Origin: Paramecium pentaurelia | Lineage: Eukaryota; Ciliophora; Oligohymenophorea; Peniculida; Parameciidae | Assembly (NCBI GenBank): GCA_905183005.1 | Contig: CAJJDO010000018.1 | Span: forward strand, 193,210 to 257,209 | Direction: 5' to 3' | Length of the DNA stretch: 64,000 nt | Shown here: positions 24,028 to 36,261 of the stretch, piece after piece | How positions within the stretch are numbered: the first letter of the stretch is position 1 | Layout of the letters: each line of letters starts with the position of its first letter | The notes under the pieces: generated by a model | What the model saw: only the letters and a program-made list of their open reading frames with translations | The model's database searches: none | Told to the model about the DNA's origin: nothing | Made by a program: the position numbers and the translations under genes

Positions 24028-25359
24028 TCAATATCTATGATGACTTGAATCTCTTGTTTTATTTGGTACTTTTGTAAATGTAATAGGTTTTGTATGTTAA
24101 TTATAATAGTTTTATTATTTGATTTTATTTTGATTGATTAATTTAATTTAATTAGTATCATAAACATCTATAGATACATTCATTTTATTAGTAGAAATAG
24201 ATCTCTCAATGAATGCTGATCTCTATGTTTATAAAACTTATTGAAATCTTTATTGAACATTTGTAATTTTTTGTTTTGGAGATATTGACATTATTCTATT
24301 ATCTAAAATAATGATATTTGTACCATCAAATGTTGAAGATCTCTCTTTATTATTTAAATTATTAAGATCAATCAATTTGATTGGAATTGTATGATCTTTA
24401 AATATTATTTTTTATTTGATTCTTTAATCAACACTTAATAATTAATGATTTAACCAACACATTATTTAATCAACCAAAGTAAAATCTCTTGTTTCATTAT
24501 GATCTTAATTAGTATAATAGATTGTCTTGATTCCTTAGTAATTATTATATAATTTTTCAGTTTATTCATATGAAACTACTGTATCAATCTTTGAAGTAAT
24601 AAAAAATGCAGGTATATTAATAAATTTTATATTATTTAAACTAAGAAATATTATTAAATATATATAATTACCAATTGATCTCATTCAAAGTAAAACCACA
24701 TTGATTTTTTATTTCATCTGAAACATAAGATGATAAAGAATTCAAAATGAAATTTGGAATTTTAGTTCTTTTTGAAGCCATTTATACTACAATCTCAAAT
24801 AGGATAATTTGAATACATCTTACAAACAAATAAAGGGACTATCAAGTATCAAACATTTGACAAAAACATTTTGAAATTATTACATATATAGCAAAGCAAC
24901 TACAGAACCCATAGATCTTCCCCATAATATAATAGTTTTAACATATTAACTAATATGTGTAATAACAGTCTGCAAATCATAAATTTCTCTATAACCATAT
25001 GTAACTTGATTTCCATCTGATATACCACTACCAGTAAAATCAAAAGTAAGAAACATATAATTTTAATTCAAGATATCATTCACATATCTTAATGCTTCTA
25101 ATCTACAACCATTAGCTGAATGTAAATAAATGATACAAATATCACTTTAAACATTACCTTAAAATAGTGATACTTTTATCCTTTATTAACAATGATTAAC
25201 TAAATCAAAATCATTTCTTGTATATGTTTAATCTTAAATAGGTCCTATAATTATTAATAGATAATAATAAATACCTAAATCATATTATTGATATTCAGCT
25301 CTTAATGGTCGAATGATTTATGCACAAATTTAGTTAATTCCATTTTGAAAATATTTCAT
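24028..25359 (-). CDS. alpha/beta hydrolase (serine aminopeptidase/BEM46-like)
   Basis: Introns of 30, 23 and 31 nt give 415 residues. The hydrolase core has IIYLHSANGCRLEAL (HSANG oxyanion region), FDFTGSGISDG, nucleophile elbow ILWGRSMGSVVALL, CLILDSPFICL, acid FFITSKIDTVVSYEQ and histidine NQDHNETRDF. This resembles the acyl-transferring or peptidase-like S33 group found in apicomplexans and ciliates. The C-terminal 150 residues are a polar, Lys/Gln/Thr-rich tail. No signal peptide is seen. Substrate unknown. Sequence similarity to the convergent ABHD17-like neighbour is limited to the fold motifs, so they are not a recent duplicate pair. Confidence 0.75.
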
Positions 25360-25445
25360 TAATATTATTATACTGTTAGATAATGATATCATAACAACTC
25401 CACAAATAACAAATCTAATTTTAACAATAATAAATAACTCCAACA

Positions 25446-25781
25446 ATGCATTTGAAAGGAATCTTATAGGAATTACCAAAAGAAACTCTATTCTAAAAAT
25501 ACATGAAAAGTAGACTCAATAAGAAATAGAATCGTAATCTAAATAAATCACCAGAGTTATTACCTTTATAGCCTAAAAATATTATTAATCAAACTACTTA
25601 TGTCATTAAGAATAAATAATGTTCACTTAAAAATAAAGTTAAGAAATATCTGACTGAAGTAGATAGTATTAGTACAACAAAGGTAGTCTAAAGAAAAAAT
25701 CCATTTATCAAAAAAAAAAAGAGTGAAAATTGGAATGATCTTGATGGCTGGAATGTAATTGATGAAACCTTTTATTAATGA
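25446..25781 (+). CDS. small basic hypothetical protein, 111 aa
   Basis: An intronless frame of 112 codons including stop. It is lysine- and asparagine-rich (KYMKSRLNKKQNRNLNKS; NPFIKKKKSENW) and ends with a tryptophan-containing segment (NWNDLDGWNVIDETFYQ) that looks like a short conserved tail or docking motif. No family recognised. It starts 86 bp from the divergent hydrolase start and ends 231 bp before the PKG gene. Confidence 0.5.
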
Positions 25782-26012
25782 TCAACTTCATACTAATACT
25801 ATATGCTTACATTTTATATGTTATCTTTTACTCTTAAATCTATTAATTAATAAATAGTTCTTAATTATGAATGTAAATAAGAAGGACTATTTATTATTAT
25901 TCATTAATATTTTCTTATTGTTTCTAATGTTATTCATTGAGTAACCAGAAATTTTGAATCTTCATAATTTATTAGTTATATACATTTTTTTGAAAAATTA
26001 TTATAGACATTA

Positions 26013-28659
26013 ATGGGCAATATTTGTCGATAAAATCCAATTATTGATAAAGAAAACAATGAAGTCAACACATCCCAACCACCAGCTGTTCAATAGGTAG
26101 TACCTCCTAAACCAGAAGAAGTGAAGTCTGACATTGCTCAGAAACAAGTTTAGTAAGAGAAATAAGCAGAATAAAACATACAGGATGATTAACCGAAGCA
26201 AGAAAATGAAGTATAATAAAGAAATAAATTTATGTTAGCCTAAAAGAAAAGAATAAAAAAAGATGGCTAAAATAGCTGCTGTTATAGATTAAGAAGTCAT
26301 ATACGAAAATGTATAAAAGTAAGAAAAAATCAAAAGTCCTTTCGATTATCAATTATTATTGAATGCTTTTGGCAATAGTTTTATTTTTGGTTAAATGCAA
26401 CCTGAAGACAAGTATGATCAAATTTTATCTTAAGAGTTAAAGTAATTGATACTATGTTTTACTGCACTGTTCATGATGGTGAAATGGTTTTTAAGTAAGG
26501 GGACAAAGCAAGTTCTTACTTTTTGATAGAAAGAGGCTAATGCTAAATCATTATCAATAATGAAATTAAGAAAACACTCAAATCAGGTGAAGCCTTTGGA
26601 GAATTAGCTTTACTTTATAATGCTCCCAGATCAGCATCTGTTAAAGCTGTAGGAGGTAAATATTCAAAATAATGAATTATAGACTGTGCATTTTGGGCCA
26701 TTGATAGAAATACTGTAAGAAAGGCTATTGAATCAATATCTTAACGAGATTATGAACAGAATAAAGAATTTATAAATAAAGTATCATTTTTTGGTAATCT
26801 ATTATATTCATATATAGAATCATTAACTGATGATTAAAAAGCAGCTATTCCTTCTGCTTTGATTAATCTCAACTTTAAAGCAGGTGAAATCATAGTCAAT
26901 GAAGGTGATTAAGCAGATTCATTTTTCATTATAAAGAAAGGAGAAATCTAGATATCCAGAGGAGGAAAAGAATTAAGAATTATGAAGGCAGGGGATTCTT
27001 TAGGAGAATAAGCACTTCAATCAAATTCTGTTAGAGGAGCTACTGCTAAAGCTATTAAAGAAGATGTCACAGTTTTAGCATTAGCAAGAGATGATTTGAC
27101 TAGAATATTAGGAGATAAAATTTAATTCATTATGTATAGTAATCTAGAGAGATGGGCATTTGAAAGACATGCTATACTTAATAAATTAACAAAATTATAA
27201 GTTGAAAGAATTGTTAGCAATATGTAACAAATTTAAAAGAAAGCAGAAGATTGTATCATAGAAAAAGGGTAATCTTGTAGAGAAATTATAATTGTATTAT
27301 AAGGTTCTTTAAAATATGGCAAAGAAGTATTTGAAAAAGGATAAATGTTTGGTGATAAATTTTTAGATTAAGGAGAGAATGTTAAATTGGGAGAACCTGT
27401 TATAATGAAGGATGATGGAATGATTGCTGTTATTACTTTTAAATAATTCTTTGAAATTATTGGAGGTTCTTTAGAATAGATATTTGCTAAAAATGAAAAA
27501 GCACATGATAGATTTATTAAAAAAGAAGATGGATAAAAATAAGATATTTATAAACATTTTGAATTAGATTAATTAATATCTGTTAAAAAATTAGGTTAAG
27601 GATAATTTGGTAATGTCTATTTAGTTTATAATAAATTGGATAAAAAAACATATGCTCTTAAATGCATTTCAAAAGCTTAAATAATTGAATAGAATCTAGA
27701 AAAACATTTAGCTTAAGAAAAGATTGCTTTAGAAACTGTTAATTTCCCATTGATAATGCATTTTGCAAGAAGTTTTAAAGACAATACATATATTTATTTC
27801 TTAGAAGAATACATTAGAGGAATGGAATTATTTGATGTTATTAGAGATATTGGATTACTTAATACTTATGACTCTCAATTTTATGTTGGATCCTTAATAT
27901 TATGTATGGAATATTTACATCTCAATAATATTATTTATAGAGACATTAAACCAGAAAATATAATGATAGATGAAAAAGTATTTTAAAAACTTTATTATTA
28001 TTAATTAGGGATTTATGAAATTAATCGATTTAGGTACTGCCAAAAATCTAAAAAATAAAAATGGTAGAACTTATACTATTATTGGCACTCCACATTATAT
28101 GGCTCCTGAGATTTTAACTGGAAAAGGATACACATATTCTGTAGATTTATGGTCTATTGGTGTATGTCTCTATGAGTTTATGTGTGGTAATGTACCCTAT
28201 GCTGAAGATGCAGATGATCCGTAAATAATTCAAATTAATTATATAGTTATGAAATTTATGAAGAAATTTAAAAGAAATAATTGTCTTTTCCTTCAGTTTT
28301 AAAAGACAGAAAAGCTAAGAAATTGATAGAACAATTATTAAGTAAAACTCCTGAATTGAGACTTGGTTCATCATATGCTAGTCTAAAAAATAATACGTTT
28401 TTTGAAAGATTTGATTATGTAAATAAATTATTAACAAAATTAGGATAGTCTAATAAATAGAGAATTGAAACCTCCTTATTTACCACCTAAGAATAAATTA
28501 CATAGTGACAAAGATATATAGAAAGCTATATAAGTAGGAAAATTGATCTCTGAGGAAATAAAAGTATAAAATTAATTAAAATAGAATGATCCTGCTACTG
28601 CGTCAAATGTATATAAACCAGAAAAAGCACGTGATCCAAATTGGGATAAGGAGTATTGA
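26013..28659 (+). CDS. cGMP-dependent protein kinase (PKG)-like
   Basis: Six introns (28, 23, 27, 31, 26, 25 nt) give 828 residues. MGN at the start suggests N-myristoylation. A charged Gln-rich stretch leads to cyclic-nucleotide-binding domain A (phosphate-binding cassette GEAFGELALLYNAPRSAS) and B (GDSLGEQALQSNSVRGATA), then a third, degenerate domain. The kinase has GQGQFGNVYLV, YALKCI, YRDIKPENIM and HYMAPEIL. The metal-binding motif reads DLG (LIDLGTAKN) instead of DFG. The tail (KPPYLPPKNKL ... DPNWDKEY) is AGC-type. In ciliates and apicomplexans PKG controls exocytosis and motility; that role is inferred. Whether cGMP or cAMP is bound cannot be told. Confidence 0.9.
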
Positions 28660-28725
28660 ATTTCGAATTATCTTTTAAATAAATATTTATAAACTTAAAT
28701 TAGTTAGTTAGATAATAATATAATA

Positions 28726-29795
28726 TCAATTGTTCCATTTAAGTAGTTTTCCATCAACCCATTCTCCTTCCTTCAAAACTTTATTAGTTCCTTTATATTA
28801 ACCTTTTCCATGTTGTTTACCATCTTTCCAATATCCTTTGTATACTCTTCCATCTGGCCAATAGAATTCTCCATATCCTTCCTTCTTATCATTCACATAG
28901 CCACCAACATAACGTCTATAATATTTAATTATTATATAATTACCTTCCATCTGACCAACTAAAGACTCCATGTCCATCCATTTAATTATCCTTCCAATCT
29001 CCTTCATATTCTCTATTATCTGCCCAAATGTAATGTCCTTTACCATGAATATTATTATTAATGAATTCTCCAACGTATGAACTACCATCTGGCCAACTGA
29101 ATTTACCTTATCCATGTTTCATTCCATTTGTATAAGTACCTTCAAACATAGAACCATCAGCCCACTTTTCTAATCCATTACCATGTTATTAGTCTTCATA
29201 CCATTCACCTTTATAAAAAGCTCCATCTTTATGACTATATACACCAAAACCATGTGCTTTATCATTTAACCATTTTCCTTCATAAAGATCTCCATCAGAA
29301 TGAATTAATCTTCCTTCACCATTTGCTTTGTCTTGTAACCAATATCCTTCATAAATTGAACCATCAGCCCAAAATTGCTTTCCTCTTCCATGTCTGAATC
29401 CATTTTTCCATTATCCATAGTAAAAGATACTGGGTTCTATTTCAACTGGTCCATAGAAAGGTAATGATTTAAATTCAAACGGTTCATTTTGATCATAATT
29501 AAATGGTTATAACTAATCAATTAATGGTTTAGTAAAAGCATTGGTAAAGTCAGGAATTGAATCTAATTTCTTTAAGTCTTATCTAAAAATATTATATTAT
29601 TAATAACCTAATATGTTATTATACTATGAAACTAGCATTCTGAGATTTAATATTACTCTATGATAATTTACTTTTTTAAGTCAGTTATTAAACATTTTCT
29701 TAATCTTCCAAGTTTGGTTTATTCTTAAAAGGTCTCATTTATTCTCCTGCATGTTCATAAATTGATGGATCATCACATGTAGCACAATTTCCCAT
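28726..29795 (-). CDS. MORN-repeat protein, about 333 aa
   Basis: MORN repeats bind lipids or make elongated scaffolds at membranes and cilia. The central 220 residues contain at least nine repeats of the G-x-Y-x-G-x-W/F pattern, e.g. YEGYWLQDKANGEG, YEGKWLNDKAHGFG, FEGTYTNGMKHGQG, YEGDWKDNQMDGHG and YKGYWKDGKQHGKG. The N-terminus MGNC suggests myristoylation plus palmitoylation. A 28 nt intron interrupts one repeat; the 5' part needs one intron of about 40 nt and is less certain. It ends EGEWVDGKLLKWNN. It is convergent with the PKG gene, 66 bp apart. Confidence 0.85.
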
Positions 29796-29836
29796 AGAAA
29801 TTAAAAATAACTGCAAAAAATATTAATTAAAATAAT

Positions 29837-30738
29837 ATGAGTACAGAAATTGATATAAATAAGCTTAAAGCAGAAATTAAAAATGACAAATAAAGAAGAT
29901 TAATTCTCTTTGGAATATTTGCTACTGGGTTGATTGGTCTATATGTTCTAGTGCATTTCTCTCCACATTTAACATAGTAAACTGATTTATTTATCAATAG
30001 AGAAGAGAGAAAGATTGTTTATAGAATTCCTAAATATCCTCATCATATAGCAGAATTGTTAAATGTAATAAATAGATATGCAGAAAATAATTAATTCTAC
30101 GTTTTATTTGCCTTTATCTACCTTTATGTATTTATGCAAAGTTTTGCCATTCCTGGACCTGTATTTTTGAGTTTGCTTTCAGGTAATAAAATTATTTTAT
30201 TCTAAAAGGATAATTGTTTGGTCCAATACCAGCATTTCTATTGGTGTGTTTATGTGCTACAACTGGTGCCAGTTTATGTTATGGATTATCTTATTCATTG
30301 GCAAGAGGATTAGTATTAAACAGATTTCCAAATTAAATTGTGAATTTCAATAAAAAGATTCATTAGAATAGAGATAATCTATTTTTTTATATGTTGTTTT
30401 TGAGATTCACTCCCTTGATTCCTAATGTCTCAATTAATGTTTCAGGACCTATTGTAGGTCTTCCCTTTAAATATTTCTTCTTTGGCACTTTATTTGGTAA
30501 TTCATTATGTAAAAATTAGGATTAATGCCAGGAAATATCATTCATATTAGAACAGGATTATTAATTTAAGAGCTCAATGATTTTTCTACTAGTTATTAAG
30601 TAAACTATTAAAATAATTATTTATTAGGCTATATTAACATTAGTAGGTTTATCTTTGATTGCTCTTTTGCCTACATTCTTTAAAAAGAAGTTATAAGAAT
30701 TAGATGAAAAGGGATTAAATAAATCAAAATAAGAATGA
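29837..30738 (+). CDS. TMEM41-like VTT-domain protein (lipid scramblase family)
   Basis: VTT/DedA-superfamily proteins such as TMEM41B scramble phospholipids in the ER and act in autophagy and lipoprotein export. Introns of 26, 23 and 28 nt give 274 residues. The core has the first membrane segment near residue 25, QSFAIPGPVFLSLLSG, GPIPAFLLVCLCATTGASL, YGLSYSLARGLV, a loop, LFFYMLFLRFTPLIPNVSIN and GPIVGLPFKYFFFGTLFG (re-entrant R-x-T/S-P-x-x-P-N motif seen as RFTPLIPN). It ends in a lysine-rich cytosolic tail that could be an ER retrieval signal. Starts 41 bp from the divergent MORN gene. Confidence 0.88.
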
Positions 30739-31245
30739 ATGAAAATTTGTATAATAAAAAAATAATTTATAATAAATATGATAGAAATTCAATTAAATGA
30801 AAATAATTTCACCTTAAGAAATTTTAAATCTTCATTTATTCTTATAAAATGTTATTATTAAAAGATACCTTATAAAAATATATAATAATATAATAATTAT
30901 ATATATATATAAAGAGATATCAAAAAGGTTTTATGATGTTATATTTGAATTGAATCAAATAAAGTCTATGTAATATTAAACACTTTCCTTTAATTTATTA
31001 GATAATAACTTTATAATCATTATATATTTGAATTGATTGTTAATAATAACATTTTGATATGATTAGAGTGTTGGATTTATAAATAAATTTTAGATTATAA
31101 ATTATATTTGAAGATCATAGTTATTAAGGATTGATAATTTCTATTAAATTTAATAATTATTATTGTAAAAGGAGACGATTTTTATATCTGAATTTATTAA
31201 TTTATCAGTTTGTAGTAGAAATATTTCTAACTCATCTATCTTTAA
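30739..31245. other. AT-rich intergenic region
   Basis: About 0.5 kb between two convergent gene ends. It contains an (AT)n-like stretch around 30890-30915. No coding frame or RNA gene is seen. Confidence 0.55.
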
Positions 31246-31582
31246 TCAATATGATCTTCTTCCATTATTTATTGACCCGTCTTCTTTTATAGTAATTTTT
31301 GTCATAATTGTAAGAGAGAGTGTTCTTACACTATTAAATTCACCTAATACATGAAAATATTATACTTGATTATCTAATAGTTTATTTAGATAAATTAGTT
31401 AAACTCAAAGTTTAAATATAATTAGAATCTGATGATTCAGTATTTTTAGAATAATTTGTTAATGAAATAGTTTTTGTATTTTCAAATTCTGGAAGATCTT
31501 CATCTTAATAAGAGTTTCTTCTTTTAGTTGATTTATCATATTTTGTTAAACTAAGTGTTTCACTTTACAATAGTGAATTCAT
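31246..31582 (-). CDS. small protein with four TLSLT-type repeats, 104 aa
   Basis: A 22 nt intron gives 105 codons including stop. The protein has a short motif four times: ETLSLTKYDKST, KTISLTNYSKNT, QTLSLTNLSKQT and RTLSLTIMTKIT, spaced roughly 20-40 residues apart with Ser/Asn/Glu-rich linkers. The S/T-L-S-L-T core with a following lysine looks like a repeated short linear or phosphorylation motif. No known domain. Its ATG lies only 12 bp from the divergent start of the next gene. Confidence 0.5.
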
Positions 31583-31594
31583 AAATAAATAATA
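31583..31594. promoter_or_regulatory. 12 bp between divergent start codons
   Basis: Only 12 AT bases separate the ATG of the TLSLT-repeat gene (minus) from the ATG of the large kelch-like gene (plus). Either the 5' ends overlap or one true start lies further downstream. Confidence 0.35.
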
Positions 31595-34500
31595 ATGTTA
31601 AATTAAACATTAAATGATGCTTAAATAGTGGCTGGTATAGACAATTTGAAAATGAAAGTATTTGTATATGTATATTGTATTAGAATCATTGTGCATATAA
31701 TTACGAACTATATCCTAATGGTGAAAAACCATTATTATTGATGTGTACGTAATATCTGGCTGTAGATGATAGATTAAAGTGGAATGTATTTTTAAGTTAT
31801 GTACGCACTTTAAGTATAAAAAATTATATCAATTAGAATTAAAGGTGGATAGACAATTCTATGTGAATTTAGGAAAAATATATGAGCAGATATTCAGTCA
31901 TTGTTATGAAGAAGATCTTATATATTTAGAATCTGAATTTGGTAAGCCACTTGAGGGCTATCAAGATAATCAATTATAAGAGCTATTCTTCATGTTTTCA
32001 AAATGTTCACCTTTTAATAACGATGCTAGAACAGGAAGATTTCTTAAAATTGGTGCTTCATTGTAGCCAGAAAATCTAGATGATAGATCCACCGTTGTTG
32101 CTGTACAATTATTCAGGAAGTTTTTTCTCTAATATGCTGATTATAACTTTAAAGTAAAGAACAATTTAAATTTCAGCAACTTAATCCATTTCATATAATA
32201 AAAAACAACAACAATATGCATTATGACACTACAGTTGTCAGAGAAAAGATTGTAAATCTAATGATGAACAATTAAGATTTTTTAAATTACATAGAATAAC
32301 ATACTTCATTATTTTAAAGTTAAATATCTTTTGATTAACAAAGGAAGATAGAGCATTAAAAGGAGAGTTTGATGAAATTTCTTTATGAAAACACTGATTT
32401 ACATCACTTTATAATAATGGTATATGATTTATTGAACAAAGTAACAGAAGGAGAATTTAATTCAACTCTTATTCTAAAACATATATCTTTGTAAATTTTA
32501 GATCCATTTATACATCCACTTGCATTGTCTATTTGTGATTTTTATGAATAAATATTAGAAGAATATGAAGGGACAGAGGATGTTAAATAAGTGAAAGATA
32601 AATATCTACCAAAAATAACATTTTTAAATATGGATGGTATTGATTTTGAATTCAATTATAAATTATTGGATAATTATTCAGATTCTTGCTAATATATATC
32701 AGTATTGGATGAAATGTTAGATTGTGATGATAAGTCTTAAATGTTTGATTTAGTTACTAAAGATAAAAATTGTTTTATGTTAGCTAAGAATTCTTATATT
32801 ATCCCTATTAGATAGAGTCATAAAGAAAAAAGATTAAATGATATGCATTTTAGACATATCTTAGATTTATTAGTATATCCTCTAATAAAATCATTCTAAC
32901 CTTAAGTCATTATATTTAGTTATTCATTTGCATATTTTAATTAAGAATCTGATATACAATTGTCTTCAAAGTTATTTACAGAAATCACAACTCATCTTTC
33001 ATTAATTAGTAATTATAAAGTGATTTTTCTACCCAGAATATTATCATCTGGTGTATAAATTTAAGATCATAGATTTGAAATTGAACTCTTAAAAACTGAT
33101 CACAAAAATATATTATACTATTTAAATATTTATTTAACTCATGTTTAATAAAGCTTTAAATTTTTACATCCCTCAAATTAATAACATTGTGAATTATCAC
33201 ATTATGCTAATAATGCTATGAAAATTGTTAAGAGTAATAGTTTTTATGAAAAAAAAAAGTAAGGCAATATTATACATTATGTTTTAAATAAAGAAAAAGA
33301 AAGATATATGTTTGAAATATTATCAGGATTTCTTGAATCTTGTAGAAGTAATAAATTTTATTATTCTTTAGAATCATATTTATAAGAAGTTAAAGATAAG
33401 GATAAACGTATGTAAGATCCAAATTTATAATGTTAAGATTTGTTATAATATAAACTATCCTATGCTAAACTTTTAGATAAATTATATCAATATAATCAAA
33501 AACATCAATTTAGTAATTTATTCAAATCAACCTAATAATAAATACATACTTATAAGTTACTTTTTAAATAACACTAAAAAACTTAAAGAAGAGAGGATTC
33601 ATAATTTGTTTCTTTTTTAGCATAAGACTTAAAAGATTATATATATGTTATAGATAATATAACTAACAGTAATTCAATCCTATTTATTATAGATGAACCT
33701 TAGTTATTATAAATAAATTTAAGGAAATTATAATCTCCAGTTTATATCCATAATAGACTTACTTAGTACTTTGTAAATTATAAATTAAAAAGTATACTAT
33801 TTATCAATGTTCTATCATTTATTGATATCAGAGATATTGGAATTGTAAGATGTTATTAAAAGCTAATAGATTCAAATAGGATTCATACTAAGTATGTTTG
33901 GTGAATTATGAAAAATATCTAAACCCTGTTTAAAAAATTAATTAAATTTGGGCAGAAATTGAAGTTATCCATGAAACACCTGAACCCCCTGTTTTTTTTA
34001 GATCTTTATGTTTTGATAAATTAAAGAATATTATCTATTGCATCTATGGAAAAGAGGCTAAAAATAACACATTGTGTGATTCTATTGATATCTTCAATTT
34101 TGAAAAAGTATCAAAATACAAATAATATTATTAGAATACATTCATAACAATTTACAGAGACAAAAATACAAAAAAAGAGAGTGATACTTATTTTGCTAGA
34201 GCTTATGCTTCCTCTGTTGTTTTCTCATTCGAGGAAAAGTAAAAGCCTTATTCTGAAGTTTGGACTTTTGGGGGATCATTTCTGTAAGTATATGAAATAA
34301 ACTATAGAGGACATTATAATCAAGAATATTAGAATATGGGATTTTGTAATTTAGTAGAAAGATTATTTATAAGTGAAGAATCTTATCGATCTGAAAAAAT
34401 TAATAAAGAATTAATTGTTCCATTATCTATGAGACCTATGTATGGATCTTTAATGTTAAGTGTGCAGTAAAATATATTATATATTGAATAATAGAGACAA

Positions 34501-36261
34501 TGATGAATCTGCTATTTTGATAATTGGGGGATCTTAAAATGAACTTCTTGTAAATATTGATTAATAAGAATATATTGGATATAAATTTCAAAAGATTGAT
34601 AATCAATATTATGTTAGTGCAATTACTAATCTTGGATAGAAAATTAATCCAATAAGTTTCTATTCACAAAATTAAAATATATATTCTGATCAAGACAAGA
34701 TCTATATATTGAATGATGCTACACAAATATTAGGTAAATCATATAGATTTAATTATGAAACAAAGGAATTGGAAGAAACTGATCCTTTTTCTCCTTATGG
34801 TATTTTAAGTTTAACTACCTTAAAAATATCAAATAATATATCTCCATAAGAAGTATTTTAGAAACAAAAAATCTCAATTATAAGTATTGATGCTAAAAAT
34901 GTTATTTTAAATGGAACTTAAGTTGTGTAACCTTTTGCTCAAATGCATAAAGCAATGAAATTCTTATATAAAGAATAAGATAATGTGAATTATTAAGCTA
35001 GAATTATATTTTAAGATAAAGATGAAATAGTTGGTTTAATTAAAAATTTTGAATTTACCAAATACATACATTTATATGTAAATATAAAATAAGATGAGAA
35101 TTTTCATTAAGGTTACTTAAAACCATGTTCAATGTGTGTTAGTTATTCAAATAAAAGTCTATATTTACTTACTACAAATATTGAAAATGGATCTGTCTAT
35201 TTTACTATTTATAGTTATCAAATAAATTAATTGATTTAAGATATCAATTTATCATTAAATAATAATAACACAAAATTAGTATTAAATGTATATACTATTT
35301 TTGCTAAAGTTGTCATGCATCTATCTAACAATGTAGAAAAGATATTTAAACAATTAACATGTGATGATGAAAATCTCTATTTGATTGGTGGATACATGGG
35401 ACTTATTTATTAATAAAATGATTTAGATTTATTACTACTATAAGGATAACAAACTTATAAATATCATAAAAATATAGAAAACATCAATAATAATAATTTT
35501 AAAATTCCATTTGATAATCCTGAATAATATTCAAAATTTGGATAAAGTAATAAATATATGTATGAATCTCCATACATTATTTGGACTAATTCAGAATAAA
35601 TATTAATTATTGAAAAACAATTTAAATAAAAATATTTTAGTGAAGTAATTGATCGAGTACATCATGATTTCAAGATTTGGATAACTAAATTTGAAATATA
35701 AATTAATGAAACTTGGGAATAAGGAATTTTAGTACTTCCATCTTTTTTACTTTCTAAAGCATATGTAGAAATGACATCTTAAGAAATTACTGATAAACTT
35801 AAAGAATAAATCTAACACAGAAAATTAGATTTATTTCTATAAAATACAAATACAGAAGTATAATATATATATTATTATTTAAATAGTTTGAAACTATTGT
35901 TAAAATTGTTGATTATGTAACAATTGATTAAAGAATCATATTAACATGTGCAGTACAAGTTCTAAATTTTATTTAAATGCTGAGCTTTGAATTTTCACTA
36001 GAAAATTAAGAGGAGTATTTATTATAATACAAATACAATGGAATTCATTAATAACATCAAAATGCTAGAAGATACTCAGTTCCAATATTTATACCTAAAG
36101 TTACTCTTCTAGTAACACCTCAAAAATAAGCAATTATTGATGGATATCAAATATATGATCCTGTGAATGAACATCAAACTATAAGATAATCAAATCAAAG
36201 CTAAATCATAGTTAAAATGAAAGAATAAATCAAAGTTTATAATCTGATACCCTAAACCTGA
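31595..36261 (+). CDS. large protein, about 1496 aa, kelch-like repeats with possible degenerate HDAC-like region
   Basis: Six introns (26, 35, 23, 35, 28, 29 nt) yield 1,496 residues. The first 800 residues are helical and polar. A part near residues 330-420 (FRHILDLLVYPLIKSFQPQ then VIIFSYSFAYF) parallels the class II HDAC strand preceding SAGFDA but lacks the metal ligands. From about residue 750 there are kelch-like blades: FRSLCFDKLKNIIYCIYGKE, YSEVWTFGGSF, SAILIIGGSQNELL and ENLYLIGGYMGLIY, each with a GG turn. The C-terminus (about 500 residues) is beta-rich and unassigned. Two 35 nt introns are longer than typical, so it may be two genes split near 33900. Function unknown; a scaffold is likely. 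Confidence 0.6.
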
